From Tubulanus polymorphus (Eukaryota > Nemertea > Palaeonemertea > Tubulaniformes > Tubulanidae): a stretch of DNA of 64,000 nucleotides. The position numbers and the translations under genes are program-made. Below the pieces are notes generated by a model that made no database searches, was not told the origin of the DNA, and worked only from the letters and a program-made list of their open reading frames with translations. The stretch covers positions 18,432,650-18,496,649 of the forward strand of contig NC_134026.1 in the NCBI RefSeq assembly GCF_964204645.1. Reading direction: 5' to 3'. Below, piece by piece: positions 21,801-34,700 of this stretch; position 1 is the first letter of the stretch; every line of letters begins with the position of its first letter.

Positions 21801-24800
21801 CTCAACATACATTTCTGAAAAAATTAAACATCATATCCGACATATCTATTAGCATTAGATAATACAAAGAAAATTTTGACTTACATGCATTTAGGGGCGT
21901 AACAATCATTGCAGTACTAAAATACCTGGTATGCATAGGTCCCACATTTCAATTAAAAAAAAAAAACATTCCAGATGAAACCAATTTAACATTAGATGTA
22001 TCCTATAACAGCGCTAATGATTACTTAATAGCATGACAGTAAGTTAAAAACTTGTACTTGTATTTCGTTACCCAAAAACCCTTATTCCATCTACGCAAGA
22101 GAACTAATAAGACTAAGGTGGCCGCCGATTGCTTGAAAATTTAGCGATCAAGATCCCTTCCCTAGGTCCCCATCTTAAAAAGCTTCACGCAACTCTACTT
22201 GGTTTAAAAAAATTCTCAGAAAGTCATCTAAACGACCAGTCGCTCAATTGAGCTACTCCTTACCGATGTGTCATCAAAGAGATTCAACATGGACGATAAC
22301 AAAGCTCTGCGTTGTGACCGAGCACCGCGCACCACTGAGTATAGGAATGAATTCAAACTTTGAGGACATGGTTCGACGTCGCGACAGCCGCGTATGATGG
22401 CCGCTGCACTATGAGTTTTCTGCTGTAGTTGATAGGACATTTTAATTCCAGCTAATGCTTTCATCTGAAACCAAATCAATAACGTCAATTTCTCAGTCTA
22501 ACACACGTCATCACATATTTACTGAACTGGAACAAGTTTTTCTCATCATTTTCTTAAAACTTCATCCGTCATGATTGACGAATGAAATATCCTACGGGAG
22601 ACTCTGTAGCCTCATTGGAAAAATTTTTGAACAGGGCAAGCGATATTTTGAGGCGTTCGGCTCCCCCAATAAGTGGAGTCTACGGTACAATGACATTAAT
22701 TTTACCTGGATAAAGCCTGGATACTTTTTCTCGATTTCACTGAGTTGTTGGTCGGCTTTCGCGCGCATTGTTTGATCACCATCTGTACCCATGGATACAA
22801 GATATGGCACGCACTGGAAAACAAAGAATTGGAAATATTCTTGTTGAGGCACCGTAAATTGATCTCCAATTTGTGTTGTGTTATTAACCATTTCCTGCCA
22901 GAGCTAGATTTTCCTACATGACTGGGGCAATATTCGGCGTATTTAGCATCGCCCATCTTTAATTTGTATAAGTCATTTCGTTATTTACTATCTTGGATAG
23001 AAATCAGAGAATTCTAATTTTGAGAATGTTTTCTAGTCATAGGGAATGGAAGCATAGCAGAAGGCATAAAGCACTCAGCCTTACTTTTTCTCAAAATTAG
23101 CCCATTTTTAATCAAGTTTGAACTAGATTTTTAGGCTCCCAAATCCATATACATATCATCGCATGATCGTTGAAAAATAAACTCGGATTTATTTTCTTCG
23201 CATTCTTTCCGAGAAATAGCTTTCTTTGGTAAGCTGTTTTAACGAACTTCAAGTTTGAAAATTTACCTGGACAGGATGAACGAGACCTTGTCGTAATACT
23301 AGACAGATTACGGACAGAGCAGCCGACCGTACAGTCAAGTTCTCGTCGAAGAATGATTCAAGTACGTATTTTAGATACACCTGCATTACGGTACTAGCCA
23401 TTCTGAAAATATCACAACATGAAAGCATTAAATGCATAGTATACCACTGGTGATATAAAAATTTATGCTACAGAAGGTATTACCATAGACCGCTGTATTC
23501 TATCTCAATAACCATTATATTATACTACATACCCGGACTGTATATCACCCATTTCTTTGAGATCTTCAGATTTGGCATGTTTCTTCCATTCATGATCCGA
23601 TTTGATCATTTTGATTTCTTCTTCCAACAAGTAGTTTTGAAGATTTTTCAGAACCTGGAAAAAAATGTATGAATAATTGAAGATCAAGAACAACAGCACA
23701 TGACAAAGAAACTGCATGATAATTCACAGTATGGAATATTCCCGTTTGCAGAGGTCATAATTTGATAGTTTACAGAGAATCTTTTGATTATCCACCCTCA
23801 ATTCCACAAAAATTCAGTTCATTGTCAATTACTATGCTCAATTTTGCCGCCATCAATGATACATTCAATTGGTCTAATAACAGTGGCGGATCAATGAGAG
23901 TTGGATGTACAGTAACTAAGACCCGTGTTGCTATCGATTCACAACAGAATTAATGTTTTGCAAATGACTTCATTTGAAATGCATCCATTTACGCATAGCA
24001 ACACAGGAATATTTCATGGCGTTTCAAGAAACATATCAGTGATAAAACCCTTTGAGTACCAGAGGTTATAAGAAAGACATATCTCAACATGCCCATTGTT
24101 TTCCCAATGATGTAACAATATACTTTCTATAAAACGGAAACAAGTAATAATTGATATTGATGTTTCTTCCATACCCATAATACAACTTATACATCCATAA
24201 AACATGTTCAGTATGAATTTTCAACTGTAAGTCATGTTTAACGCATGAAACAGTTTAGCCAAACCCTACAATAGGGATTCTGTCAAAGATATATCCTGGA
24301 AAAGTTTCATATCTGGCGCTGGTGTATTGATAACATCATTTTTCTGCCCCTTATACAAAGCTTTTGATGGTTTTCTGGCTGATATTTGTCATTTTTCGAT
24401 TTTGACCTTGTCTCAACAACCTTGTTAGCATTTTTTTCTCGTACATCGGCAAAGAGCTAGAGCGGTGGCGCTCAAAGGGTTAAATCAGCAGAAGGATCCA
24501 ATTTCAGTTACAGATTATTACTTTGACTATTGAAATGAAATCCTGAGTTTAATAAATCTTGGCTAAGACACTGGATCTTGAGATCCAATAAATTGATAAA
24601 ACCTGCATGCAATGAGATCGAGTTTTCATCGAGTTATGATTTTAAAAATAGATTATGCACGGTGAAAAACGGCCTCTCTTCCCAGACATAAATCAGACTA
24701 ACTAAATTATCTAGGTTAATACTGACGATGTAGGGGGATGATGACTACAATGAATAAGCAAGCACAGTTTCATCAAATCAAATGCGAAAAATGAAAATCA

Positions 24801-25764
24801 GCCTCAAATATCTATCAATCATCATTAAAATTCTGAAGGAAATACACCCTAAACTATCCGGAAATAGCACATCGATAAAAGGCAAAGTAGAGTAATAATC
24901 AAACTCAGAGCTGCCAACAATAAAGTATGATCGTGCAGGCTTATTCAGCTACAAGCCGATAAATACATCAAACTGAACCAAGATATTTCAAATTTAGCTC
25001 GATATCTATGAAAAGCAGATACATTGTATTTGGAAACAAAACCATGCTTTATAGCTGTATGATCTTCTTGCATCAAAGCATTAACCAATGGATTTGATAG
25101 TATAAACTTATACAACAAGACGAGTAGGACTTGTGGTAGGTGAAGTGGTATATTTGATGCAAGATTTTTTGCTACCAGTGTGCAGTAGCTTCATCAGGTT
25201 CATTCACCTGATGGAGTTACTATAAACTAGTAGCGAAAGCTCGTGCGTCGATAAACTAGATAACCCATTAAGTACTGCTCATGTCGTAATAATTCTATAA
25301 CAGGTTAACACCGCTCCTACACAAATCTTCTCATAGTATTAACTTTTAACAACTTTACACCGACACAATTTGGATCTTCACGTTCCATTATACCGGGTTT
25401 TAATCGAAAATCAGCCAACATGCAAAAGTGAAAATGATAGTTGGCAGCTCTGCGAAGACAAGGCATGATAAAGCGATACGCCACTGTGGTTAAGCAACTA
25501 CCACTTTACCGAGCGATATTCTTATGAGAATCATCATCAGTACCATTGCCATCATCATTATTATTATCCTCATCATCAAAATTAGCTCAAACTCGGATTA
25601 AGTGATAAGTTGTTTTCTTACCTGGCGTTTCATGTGGAATACATGATCGGGCCTTACCTGACACCCTAGTCTAACTGATAAGTGCGACCGTGTCAGGAGA
25701 CTGATATAATATTCCTTTAATCGAGTCCCCATCATTGTTTCGTAATGTCGGATACAGTAAAAAC
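18803..25764 (-). CDS. NIPBL: NIPBL exons 32-42: C-terminal HEAT domain and acidic/basic tail (residues 1686-2238)
   Basis: Exons 25658-25764, 23533-23654, 23267-23402, 22706-22813, 22264-22464, 21668-21814, 20719-20803, 20484-20598, 20174-20345, 19463-19690 and 18803-19042. Landmarks: VLKNLQNYLLEEE; SEDLKEMGDIQSGM; VMQVYLKYVLESFF; LRQGLVHPVQCVPYLVSMGT; ADQQLSEIEKKYPGF; KALAGIKMSYQLQQ; RRALLSSMLNLFDDTS; ADNIAYFPYQVQDEPLFIIH; and LVLKQHLKEMYGFTD. This is the sister-chromatid-cohesion C-terminal domain. The last two exons are low-complexity: a Gly/Asp stretch, then KKKKKRRVIV followed by a Ser/Asp/Glu run ending DPDFVC. The conserved ~100-residue tail of human isoform A is not seen. Exon 32 has a second donor 36 nt downstream. 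Confidence 0.94.
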
Positions 25765-28700
25765 CTGCAAACATGAAGAAAACGGATTCATTGAATATTA
25801 GTTCGCACCGAACAGGCAGAGAAAGTGCGGTTCTAAGAGATGGAATCTGTTTTGCCATTAATCAAGAATGTTCAGAGAAACCATTGACCTCGCCATAATC
25901 ATAGAACATGTCCTGACAATTTTGCCATTGATCATGGTAACAAAATATGCATAGGTACCAATACATATAGAAATACCAGGTTATTGCACTATTTGATGTC
26001 CCCTAGTGAACACATACAGCGACCTATCACCTTGAAACTCAGCAACTTGCAATCATAGCGAATGTCATGAGCTACGAATTTTGTAATTGTCGATTGTGGT
26101 TATAAAGTATGTATAGGTACCAATACAAATGGAAAATATTCTATGTAATTTAGTATATTGAATGCAACTCCTGGTGGAGAGTACTAAGACTGGGTAACTC
26201 CGATCATCAGCATCTAGCAAGATTTAAAGTTAAAACCTTTTGATATTTTCGTCAACTAGGGGTCCAGGGACACCATGCCCACTTGGGAAGTGGTTTCAAA
26301 TGCTCAACAATCTAACAATTTCAACATTCAACGCCCCCTGGTGACCATTTACAAAAACCAATGACCTTGAAACTCACGACAATCATAGAACCTGTCAGCA
26401 GCTACGATTTTATAATTGATTGTGATAACAAAATATGCCTCGTTACCAATTTAATATGAAATACTAAGTCAATCTACTATTCAACGCCCCCTGGTGACCA
26501 TATTCAAAACCCAATGACCTCGAAACTCACCACAATCATAGAACATGTCATGAACTACAACTTTGCAATTGATCATGGTTACGAAATATGCCTGGGTACA
26601 AATATAATAAGGAAATACAAATATACAAAATCCAATTACCATGAAACTCACCACAATCATAGAACACGTTATGAGCTACAACTTTCTAATTGATTGTGGT
26701 AGCAAAATACGCTTAGGTATCAATATAATGTGGAAAAACTTTTTCCCACTTACGAATGAGTACTGGTGACACCAAGATGGCCGCCAATTGCGTCATAATT
26801 GGCTGATGAAAAATACCTGTCTCAGGTATAAAACATCGCTTGCCAAAGAATACCCATCACAAATTGCAATGAGAAATGATAAACCAGTAGGAAGCTACAG
26901 GACTCAGAATTTGGGCCAAAATTAACATTTTTCGGCACTAAAAAGGTCATAGGACGGCCATCTTGAGTCCGATCGACCCAATTTTTGTTATGTTGATGGG
27001 CCCTGGGGGGATTCACATATATCCGAAAGATCAAGGTAATTGATCAAAGCGTCTTCAAAATTTCCCTCAAAAAGTTCAAAAATGTGTAAAAAGTGCTGAT
27101 CTTGGCGAACAACAATGGCTGCCAGTCGGCCATCTTGATTCTGACAGGGGCAGTTTTTGGGCTGAAGATGTGTCTAGGGTAGATACATGTGTAACCCAAA
27201 TATCAAGACGTTACCTTGAAGCGTCTTCAAAACTTCCCAAAATAACTGGATTCCGTCTACGGACGGACGACGGACGAAAAGTGAAGGCAATAGCCCGCTG
27301 GGACTAAAGTCCCAAGTGGGCTAAAAACTTTTTACACATCTATGCATGAGGACTGATGAGACTGATAGCCGCCAATTGCAAAAAATTGACTGATCAAATA
27401 GCTGTCTGATATGTAGAGGAACCCGTCACAAGCATTCCCTTCACAAATTTAAATGACCCTTTTCAGCAACGAAACTGGTAATAGTGCAGTAACAATTTTT
27501 ATTATGATGCTAAAGCCCTAGGTGGATATGTCATATACAAATGAATCATCATGAAAATTGCTTGTGAAGCGACCCACCCTGAAAATTTATCTATGCTTGA
27601 AATTAATGTGGACACAGTTTGTAACATACCCAATCCTGATAAAGCTTTATGACGTATGTCTTCATCTTCGTGTTCGGTGAAATGCATCAACACTTCAAAC
27701 ACCCGATCTCGTATGGAAATCTGAAATAAACATCAACATTACATTGCTCATGGATAAAGAGTTTTCAATTTCAATCCGATGACAATAATGATGTTGACAT
27801 GAGATGTTGTGAAACTTAAAGGGGTCATACATTCATTCAGTATGTACGTCAGCATATTTACCAGAATTTTTGGAACCCCCTTCAAGAACATAATCACCAA
27901 GACCTACAGACGTACGCATACATCATTGATCTATATCCTGGCCGCTGAACCAGCCGTAATAAGCCTGGGATTCCACAGCCGATTTAGCCATTAATGCAGA
28001 AGCTACAGGGCTTGTAATTCAGGGAAAAAATGACCATCTTGAGCACAGAAAAGGCCACAGGATGGCCATCTTGCATTCCATTGACTCAATTTTTCTCATG
28101 TGGGGATACGTACATATATTTCTTTCACACATGAAAAATTCAAAATAATTGATTGAAGCATCTCCAAAATAACTTTAATACATATAACCTTCAAGACATG
28201 TAACATGTATATGGCCTATATGTCTGGCCAGAGAAAATGGAAGTAAATTTTCTCACCGATTTCTTTAGAATCGGTTTTGATATTCGTTGCTTACCTTGGC
28301 TTCACCCATTTCTTTTGAGTCGAAGTCGAAATGCATACATAATAGACCAACAGTAAAAAGGGAGCGTAGCAGCGTAGGTCGACTATTAACCATCCATTGA
28401 CTAGTAGGATTCTGTTTATGTTCGTTCATTAACCGGGATAACACACCTACAACGCGAATAATATCACATAAATTATAGAATACTTAAATTTTAGAATATT
28501 ATGTTCGAAAGCCACAGTGCTGTTATCATATACAGTAGACTCCCCCCATTAGGTACTGGTTAAATTGGTAAATGGCTCAAGTCGATATTTACAAAGATAT
28601 CAACAGTACAAATGCTACCAAGTAAGGCAGAGTCTGCTACAACTTCATATATTGTTCCAGTATAACAGTCACTTCATTTGCATTACACATTTATTTCATT

Positions 28701-31700
28701 TCAAGATTAGTACCGGCGAGTTAATTTCGTCATCACAGCGATGAAAACTTACCAAAGAACTTTTGAAAACAATCAGTCACAAGTTTATAGTTATGAGATA
28801 CAGTATTCACAACAGCTCCTAAACAGCTTACACAACTTTGTAGCACCTGTAAAATATGAACAAAATAAATTGATTGATTGAATCCATAGAAGGAGGACAT
28901 CATGCTAATGATTATAGGTGTAATTTCATTTCGCACGCGTAGCAAGCCTAGTATCTCATAAAAAAGTTCAGCAGTTACTAGTTATCATAATATGTTTACT
29001 TGAATTCAAATACTCAAATATTGAATCAGTAACATCTGGTCAAATCCTGGTTACAATGTTGGCATCTTTTTTTAATTGAAACTTTGGGCCGACATTTATA
29101 ATACCAGAAATAGTATAATTCAACTATCTGATCATGTTTCTAAATACTCTCTTAGTGGTAGCCATAGCCTACATCTCTTCTGCATTGGCATGATTTGAGA
29201 AGTGATGACTGAACTCAGCATTCATCTTTGTATTCAGAGGTCATTGGCACTGGTGGAAATATTAGTGCTCTACGATAATCGAACCCAAATATTTAGAAGA
29301 ACTAGGGGTCCAGGGACACCATGCCCACTTGGGAAGTGGTTCCAAATGCTCAACAATCTAACAATTTCAATATTCAAGGCCCCCTGGTGACCATATACAG
29401 AATCCAATGACCTTGAAACTCACCACAATCATGTCAGCAGCTACGATTTTGTAATGGATTGTGATAACAAAATATGCCTCGTTACCACTTCAATATGGAA
29501 ATACTAAGTTATTCTACTATTCAACGCCCCCTGGTGACCATATTCAAAACCCAATGACCTTGAAACTCACCATAATCATAGAACATGTCACGAACTATAA
29601 CTTTGTAATTGATCATGGTAACAAAATATGCCTAGGTACCAATATAATGAGGAAATACTAAGTTATTCTACTATTCAACGCCCCCTGGTGACCATATAGA
29701 ATAACTAATGGCCTTAAAACTTGCCACAACTTGCCATAGATGATGTCATGAGCTACAACTTTGCAATTGATTGTGGTTACAAAATATGCATTGATACGAA
29801 TATAATATAGAAATACTAAGATATTGCATTATTCAACGCCCCCTAGTGGCCATATACAAAAACCAATGACCTTGAAACTCACCACAGTCATAGAACACGT
29901 TATGAGCTACAACTTTCTAAATGATTGTGGTAACAAAATACGCTTAGGTATCAATATAATGTGGAAACATTTTTTCCCACTTACGAAAGATCAAGGTAAT
30001 TGATCAATGCGTCTTCAAAATTTCCCTCAAAAAGTTCAAAAATGTGTAAATAGTGCTGATTTTGGCGAACAACAATGGCTGCCAGTCGGCCATCTTGAAT
30101 CTGACAGGGCCAGTTTTTGGGCTGAAGATGTGTCTAGGGTAGATACATGTGTAACCCAAATATCAAGACATTACATTGAAGCGTCTTCCAAACTTCCCAA
30201 AATAACTGGATTCCGTCTACGGACGGACGGACGACGGACGAAAAGTGAACGCAATAGCCCACTGGGACTAAAGTCCCAAGTGGGCTAAAAATGTACTTAC
30301 CATCATACCATGTTTGAGTATTAATTTCATCATGTCCTCCTCGAGTTGCGCGAGGAAACTTTCACTCGGGTGTTCCATCATTGGAACAGCTACTTCCAAT
30401 ATGCGAGCCACATAATGTATTACCATGTAATCACTCTGTGTCTGTGAATGAAATCATAGAGCCGCAATCAAAATCAACCATCAGCAACCAGATCAAATGC
30501 TACTGCAATAACCCACAATAGGAATACCATATACAGGCAGAATGACCAACCTAATACTTTTCGTGATCGAACAAATTCTAGATTTCGTAGTAATTTCTAT
30601 CATTTAGTAGTATTTTAACATATTTTCCTAATACAGGACTTCTAACACATGCAAGGTATTTCGGCTGGTGTGGAATATTACAATTCACTCCAAAATGGCC
30701 AAAGGACAATGTTGGGGCCACAGGCTCTCATTGAATGTAGGCCAATGGGGCTCAAGGGGATTTCCTTTAGAAACTTTTGAGTTGTTAGTAGATGCTAACA
30801 TTCAGGAGGTATAGTCCAGACCAGATTCATGTGAAGCAGGTTTCTTGAAGCAAAATTCATTCATGTCATTGGTTCACCGATTCCCGGAGAGAATGACCAC
30901 GAGGTCAGAGCTAAAAACTGACCGATGTTAAAGGTAAAATCATACTTACCATGCATTTGATATTGAGATATGGCTGCAACGTCATCGAATGTTCGATTAA
31001 CAAGTCTGGCCGTACTTTACTGAACAGATGTAAAGTTGCCATACAGGCCACGAGCCGATGATTCAGTTTCTTTCCATCAGATGAATCTGAATAAAAATTG
31101 TGAATGCATCAGGGTTATCAACAAGAGTGCAATATGAAGTAAGTGACAAATCAGTTTCTACTCAATTTTTTGAAGAATATTTCACAACTATAATAATCTA
31201 CTAACCAACTGTTTGTTCTTCAAGAGACAGCACATTTTCTACGAGACAGTCAACAATTTGTTGGCAAGCTTTAAGCACCGGTTTCTGACTTTGATCATCC
31301 TCCTTTTTGAGAAGCTACAAAAGAATAATAATCCTGATTTACCAAAAGCATTTAATTAAACTGTTTAGTTAATACACAACAATAAAAAATATCACTTTCT
31401 CACTTCGATCAACTATAACACTTGAATCAATTTCATAGCAAATTTGTTCAATTTTTTGGTTTCAGTAATCAGTAGCTTAGACTTATGACCAGTGATGGTC
31501 TTTCATCCCTAATTGAAGTCATAACTACAGTAAGTTTGATAATTCCATAATTGTCTTCAATAATTTTGTTGAACCAAATGAAAATCATGTCGATTATCGA
31601 CTCAAATTTTCTATGTTTGTGGATCATAGTTCTTACAATTGGAGAAAGAATGATGTTTTAGTTGTACTGTGAACAACAGCCCTTCAGCTGAGATAGCTCA

Positions 31701-34700
31701 GCTGTGTTTGGTTGATGGCAGTAGAAAGATTGGATGAAAATTGTAGGACTTGCGGTGAATGAAAAGATTTATTCAAAAATTGGTTCAACACCATCCGTCA
31801 TAAATGTCTCCGCGCAACTACCCAAATTAACTGGATTTCGTATTTGCAGATGAACTTACCGCTTCAATAAGCTGTTCTAACCATTCGTAACCCGTGTCAC
31901 GACACGCTGAAACCTAAATTAAGACATTACAATAAGGTCAATAGATCGTTACGTTAGAAAATATTTGCAGTCAAACTAAACTCTATTGATTGATATACGA
32001 GAACGATCTTTAGTGATTTTTTGAATTGCTATGATTTCAACAAGTGACATTCAATTATGGTTATCTAAGATTATTGTTTATTTCTAAAAGGAAGATGGTC
32101 TTTACAACATGGTTAACAAGTCTAATATAGGGAGTATTCTCCCCATTTCCAGGTTTAACATTTTCCTGTCTGAGCTAATTTTTCCTATAAGACTCTGTGG
32201 TCATTCATAGGTATTTTGCGTTGCCCACTAATCCCACGTATAACTATCCGTTTTATATTCATAATGAAGTTGGACTCTTCGACTGAAATACCACGACTCT
32301 TAAATAAAATTGATACGAACTGAGGGCTAAACTAAAAGATTGCAAAAAATTTGCCCGAGTTAAATGGAAAATGTGATACGGTAGAAGCATCTGTATACAC
32401 CATAGACGATGGTTTCCAATTACCGTATACAGTTGAAGGGAGCTGCATCATCTAAGACTGATTTATACACAACTAGAGCTTACGATAAGTTACGTACCAC
32501 TTCTGATATGTTGATAACGCGACGGACTAATTTATCGGGATTACTTCGATCTTTAGTCGGCGTGAACCACATGTTCTGAAATACCTCACTGACCAATTTC
32601 TAAAAATAACAAGAAAAAATGTCATGTTGAATAAATCAACCGGTTCATTGTCTGCCTGTCAATGTTTACCAAATAATTAACTGCCATCAAATGCTCGAGA
32701 ATTAAATTATGAAAACATCATTTTTTCCAAAACTTATTTCACTTCAAAACCGAAAGTTTCCATGAAGGATACCCGATGCCAAAACCAAACATTTGAGGAG
32801 CCACCAACAACTTGGCTATACGCAATCATTTTGAAGAGTAACTCAGTTCAAAGGTATTCATTCATATCAAAGTTATGGACAATGTCCGTCCACAGGCAAA
32901 GATTTTCAGCTTCCACACTTAAACACTTAAAAGCAACCTACTTTAATTCCTTCTTCGTCATTGACCCTTCGTATCATACGAACGCACATTTCCGGTATTT
33001 TAGGGAACTCCGGCTGCTCCAGGCAGATATCTCGAAAAATTTTGATCACACGTTTACGCACACTAATACCGGTGTCCTGCAAATCAATTCACCAAATTAT
33101 TGTGGGTGTGTATAATCATTACATAGATCTATAAATGTATATCATATCAGCGGAGTAGACATTTGTTGTAATGAACTTGGATACTGTTTCATTCTATTGC
33201 AGGGATTATACCCTTTAGGGGAAGTGAATTTTCAGGACTTTTCCAAAAACTTGGTTCATAATCAGGGCACTATTGTCAGCTGACCTCCAACCTTCAAAAA
33301 TCATTTTCAGCGAGGAATAAAATTTTGTTTAACCCACTAGCACTCAAGCTGCCTGTATCAGCCATGCCTATTAAATACTCCAGCTGCCCGAATCCACCCT
33401 GACACTTTTTTCGTTTGCTGCTCAAAAACGGTTATAGTAAGATTCGAACCGAATAGCTTATGCTAAACTAGACACCCAAGTCAGAAATCAACGTCTTCTA
33501 ATTTGAATTCTGAGAATTTGGAGGAAGAACATGACTGATCTGAGCGCTCATATCATCTGAAAGCCTTGACTATTTGCTACAAAATAACACAAACTTGTAA
33601 TGCATGAAAACAAACAGCAAATGAGCAATTCGGTATCGTGACTTCAATTTTCCCTTGAATTTTCTAAGGAGTAATTGACACTACATAGTGAAATTTCTGA
33701 GTGCTAATGGGTTAAAATGGACAAGCTTTCTGGTATTCTACCGAAAAAAGGTCCATTTTCCAACACACTCCCTCGGTGCTGGATATCGTTTCAACAAAAC
33801 GTAGATAGAAGTTATTTCCGGAAAGAGAGCACCCAGCTCACAATCCCGCTTGTCAGTCTGTACCAATTTGAAAATCATTTCCCCAGCGTTTGTTGGATTC
33901 AGCGCACGAAAAGTTAACACTTACCAGTATTCGTTCGGAGAGCATGTCGTAATACTGGTTTATAAGCTCAGGACGGATGAGAATGAATTTTCCGACGAGT
34001 TCAACAGCGGCCTCTCTGACTGACGTTGATTGGTCCAGAAATCTACCGTGTACACCACGCTGCATATCAGGCTGAAACGTTATACATGAATAAAATGGAT
34101 CAATCACACAGATAAATTCTAGCTCATTCTAGCTTGACGTATTTGTGAATTTAATTTTTTAACATGAAAATATAGGATTCATATTTCTGCATATCATTCA
34201 TAACGACGTCGGGAGAATTGATATCTTAAATCATTCCCTTTTCATCGATTCAAAATGTCATTGACAATGACAGCATCCATCTTGTCGACATACTAGTATC
34301 CAATGAACTGTCTCGTAGATTGTAGCAATTAATCAGTTGGATTCTTGCGAATAAGACCCTGAAGTCTGACAAGACCAAAAATTTTAACATCCACAAAAGC
34401 GAGGAAAGTAAATTCTCATCCCTAAACAGTGTTCTTCACAAAAGATTTCCAGGGGTGTGGCCACCCCTTTCATTTATACATACACCCCTCCGAAAATCAG
34501 CAACCCCTTATAAAATATCTGCCGCTCCAATCAGAAATATTAAATATACACGCCAAAATTAAGCTAGTTTCTGTATTTTTTGGCGGATTTAAAGCATTGC
34601 TACTTAAGCAGTCCTGATGCCATACACTGAACAATAAATGCAGCGCTTAAAAAATCCAGCATATGAAAAATAACTACAAGAGTATGGGATCGTCCCAAAG

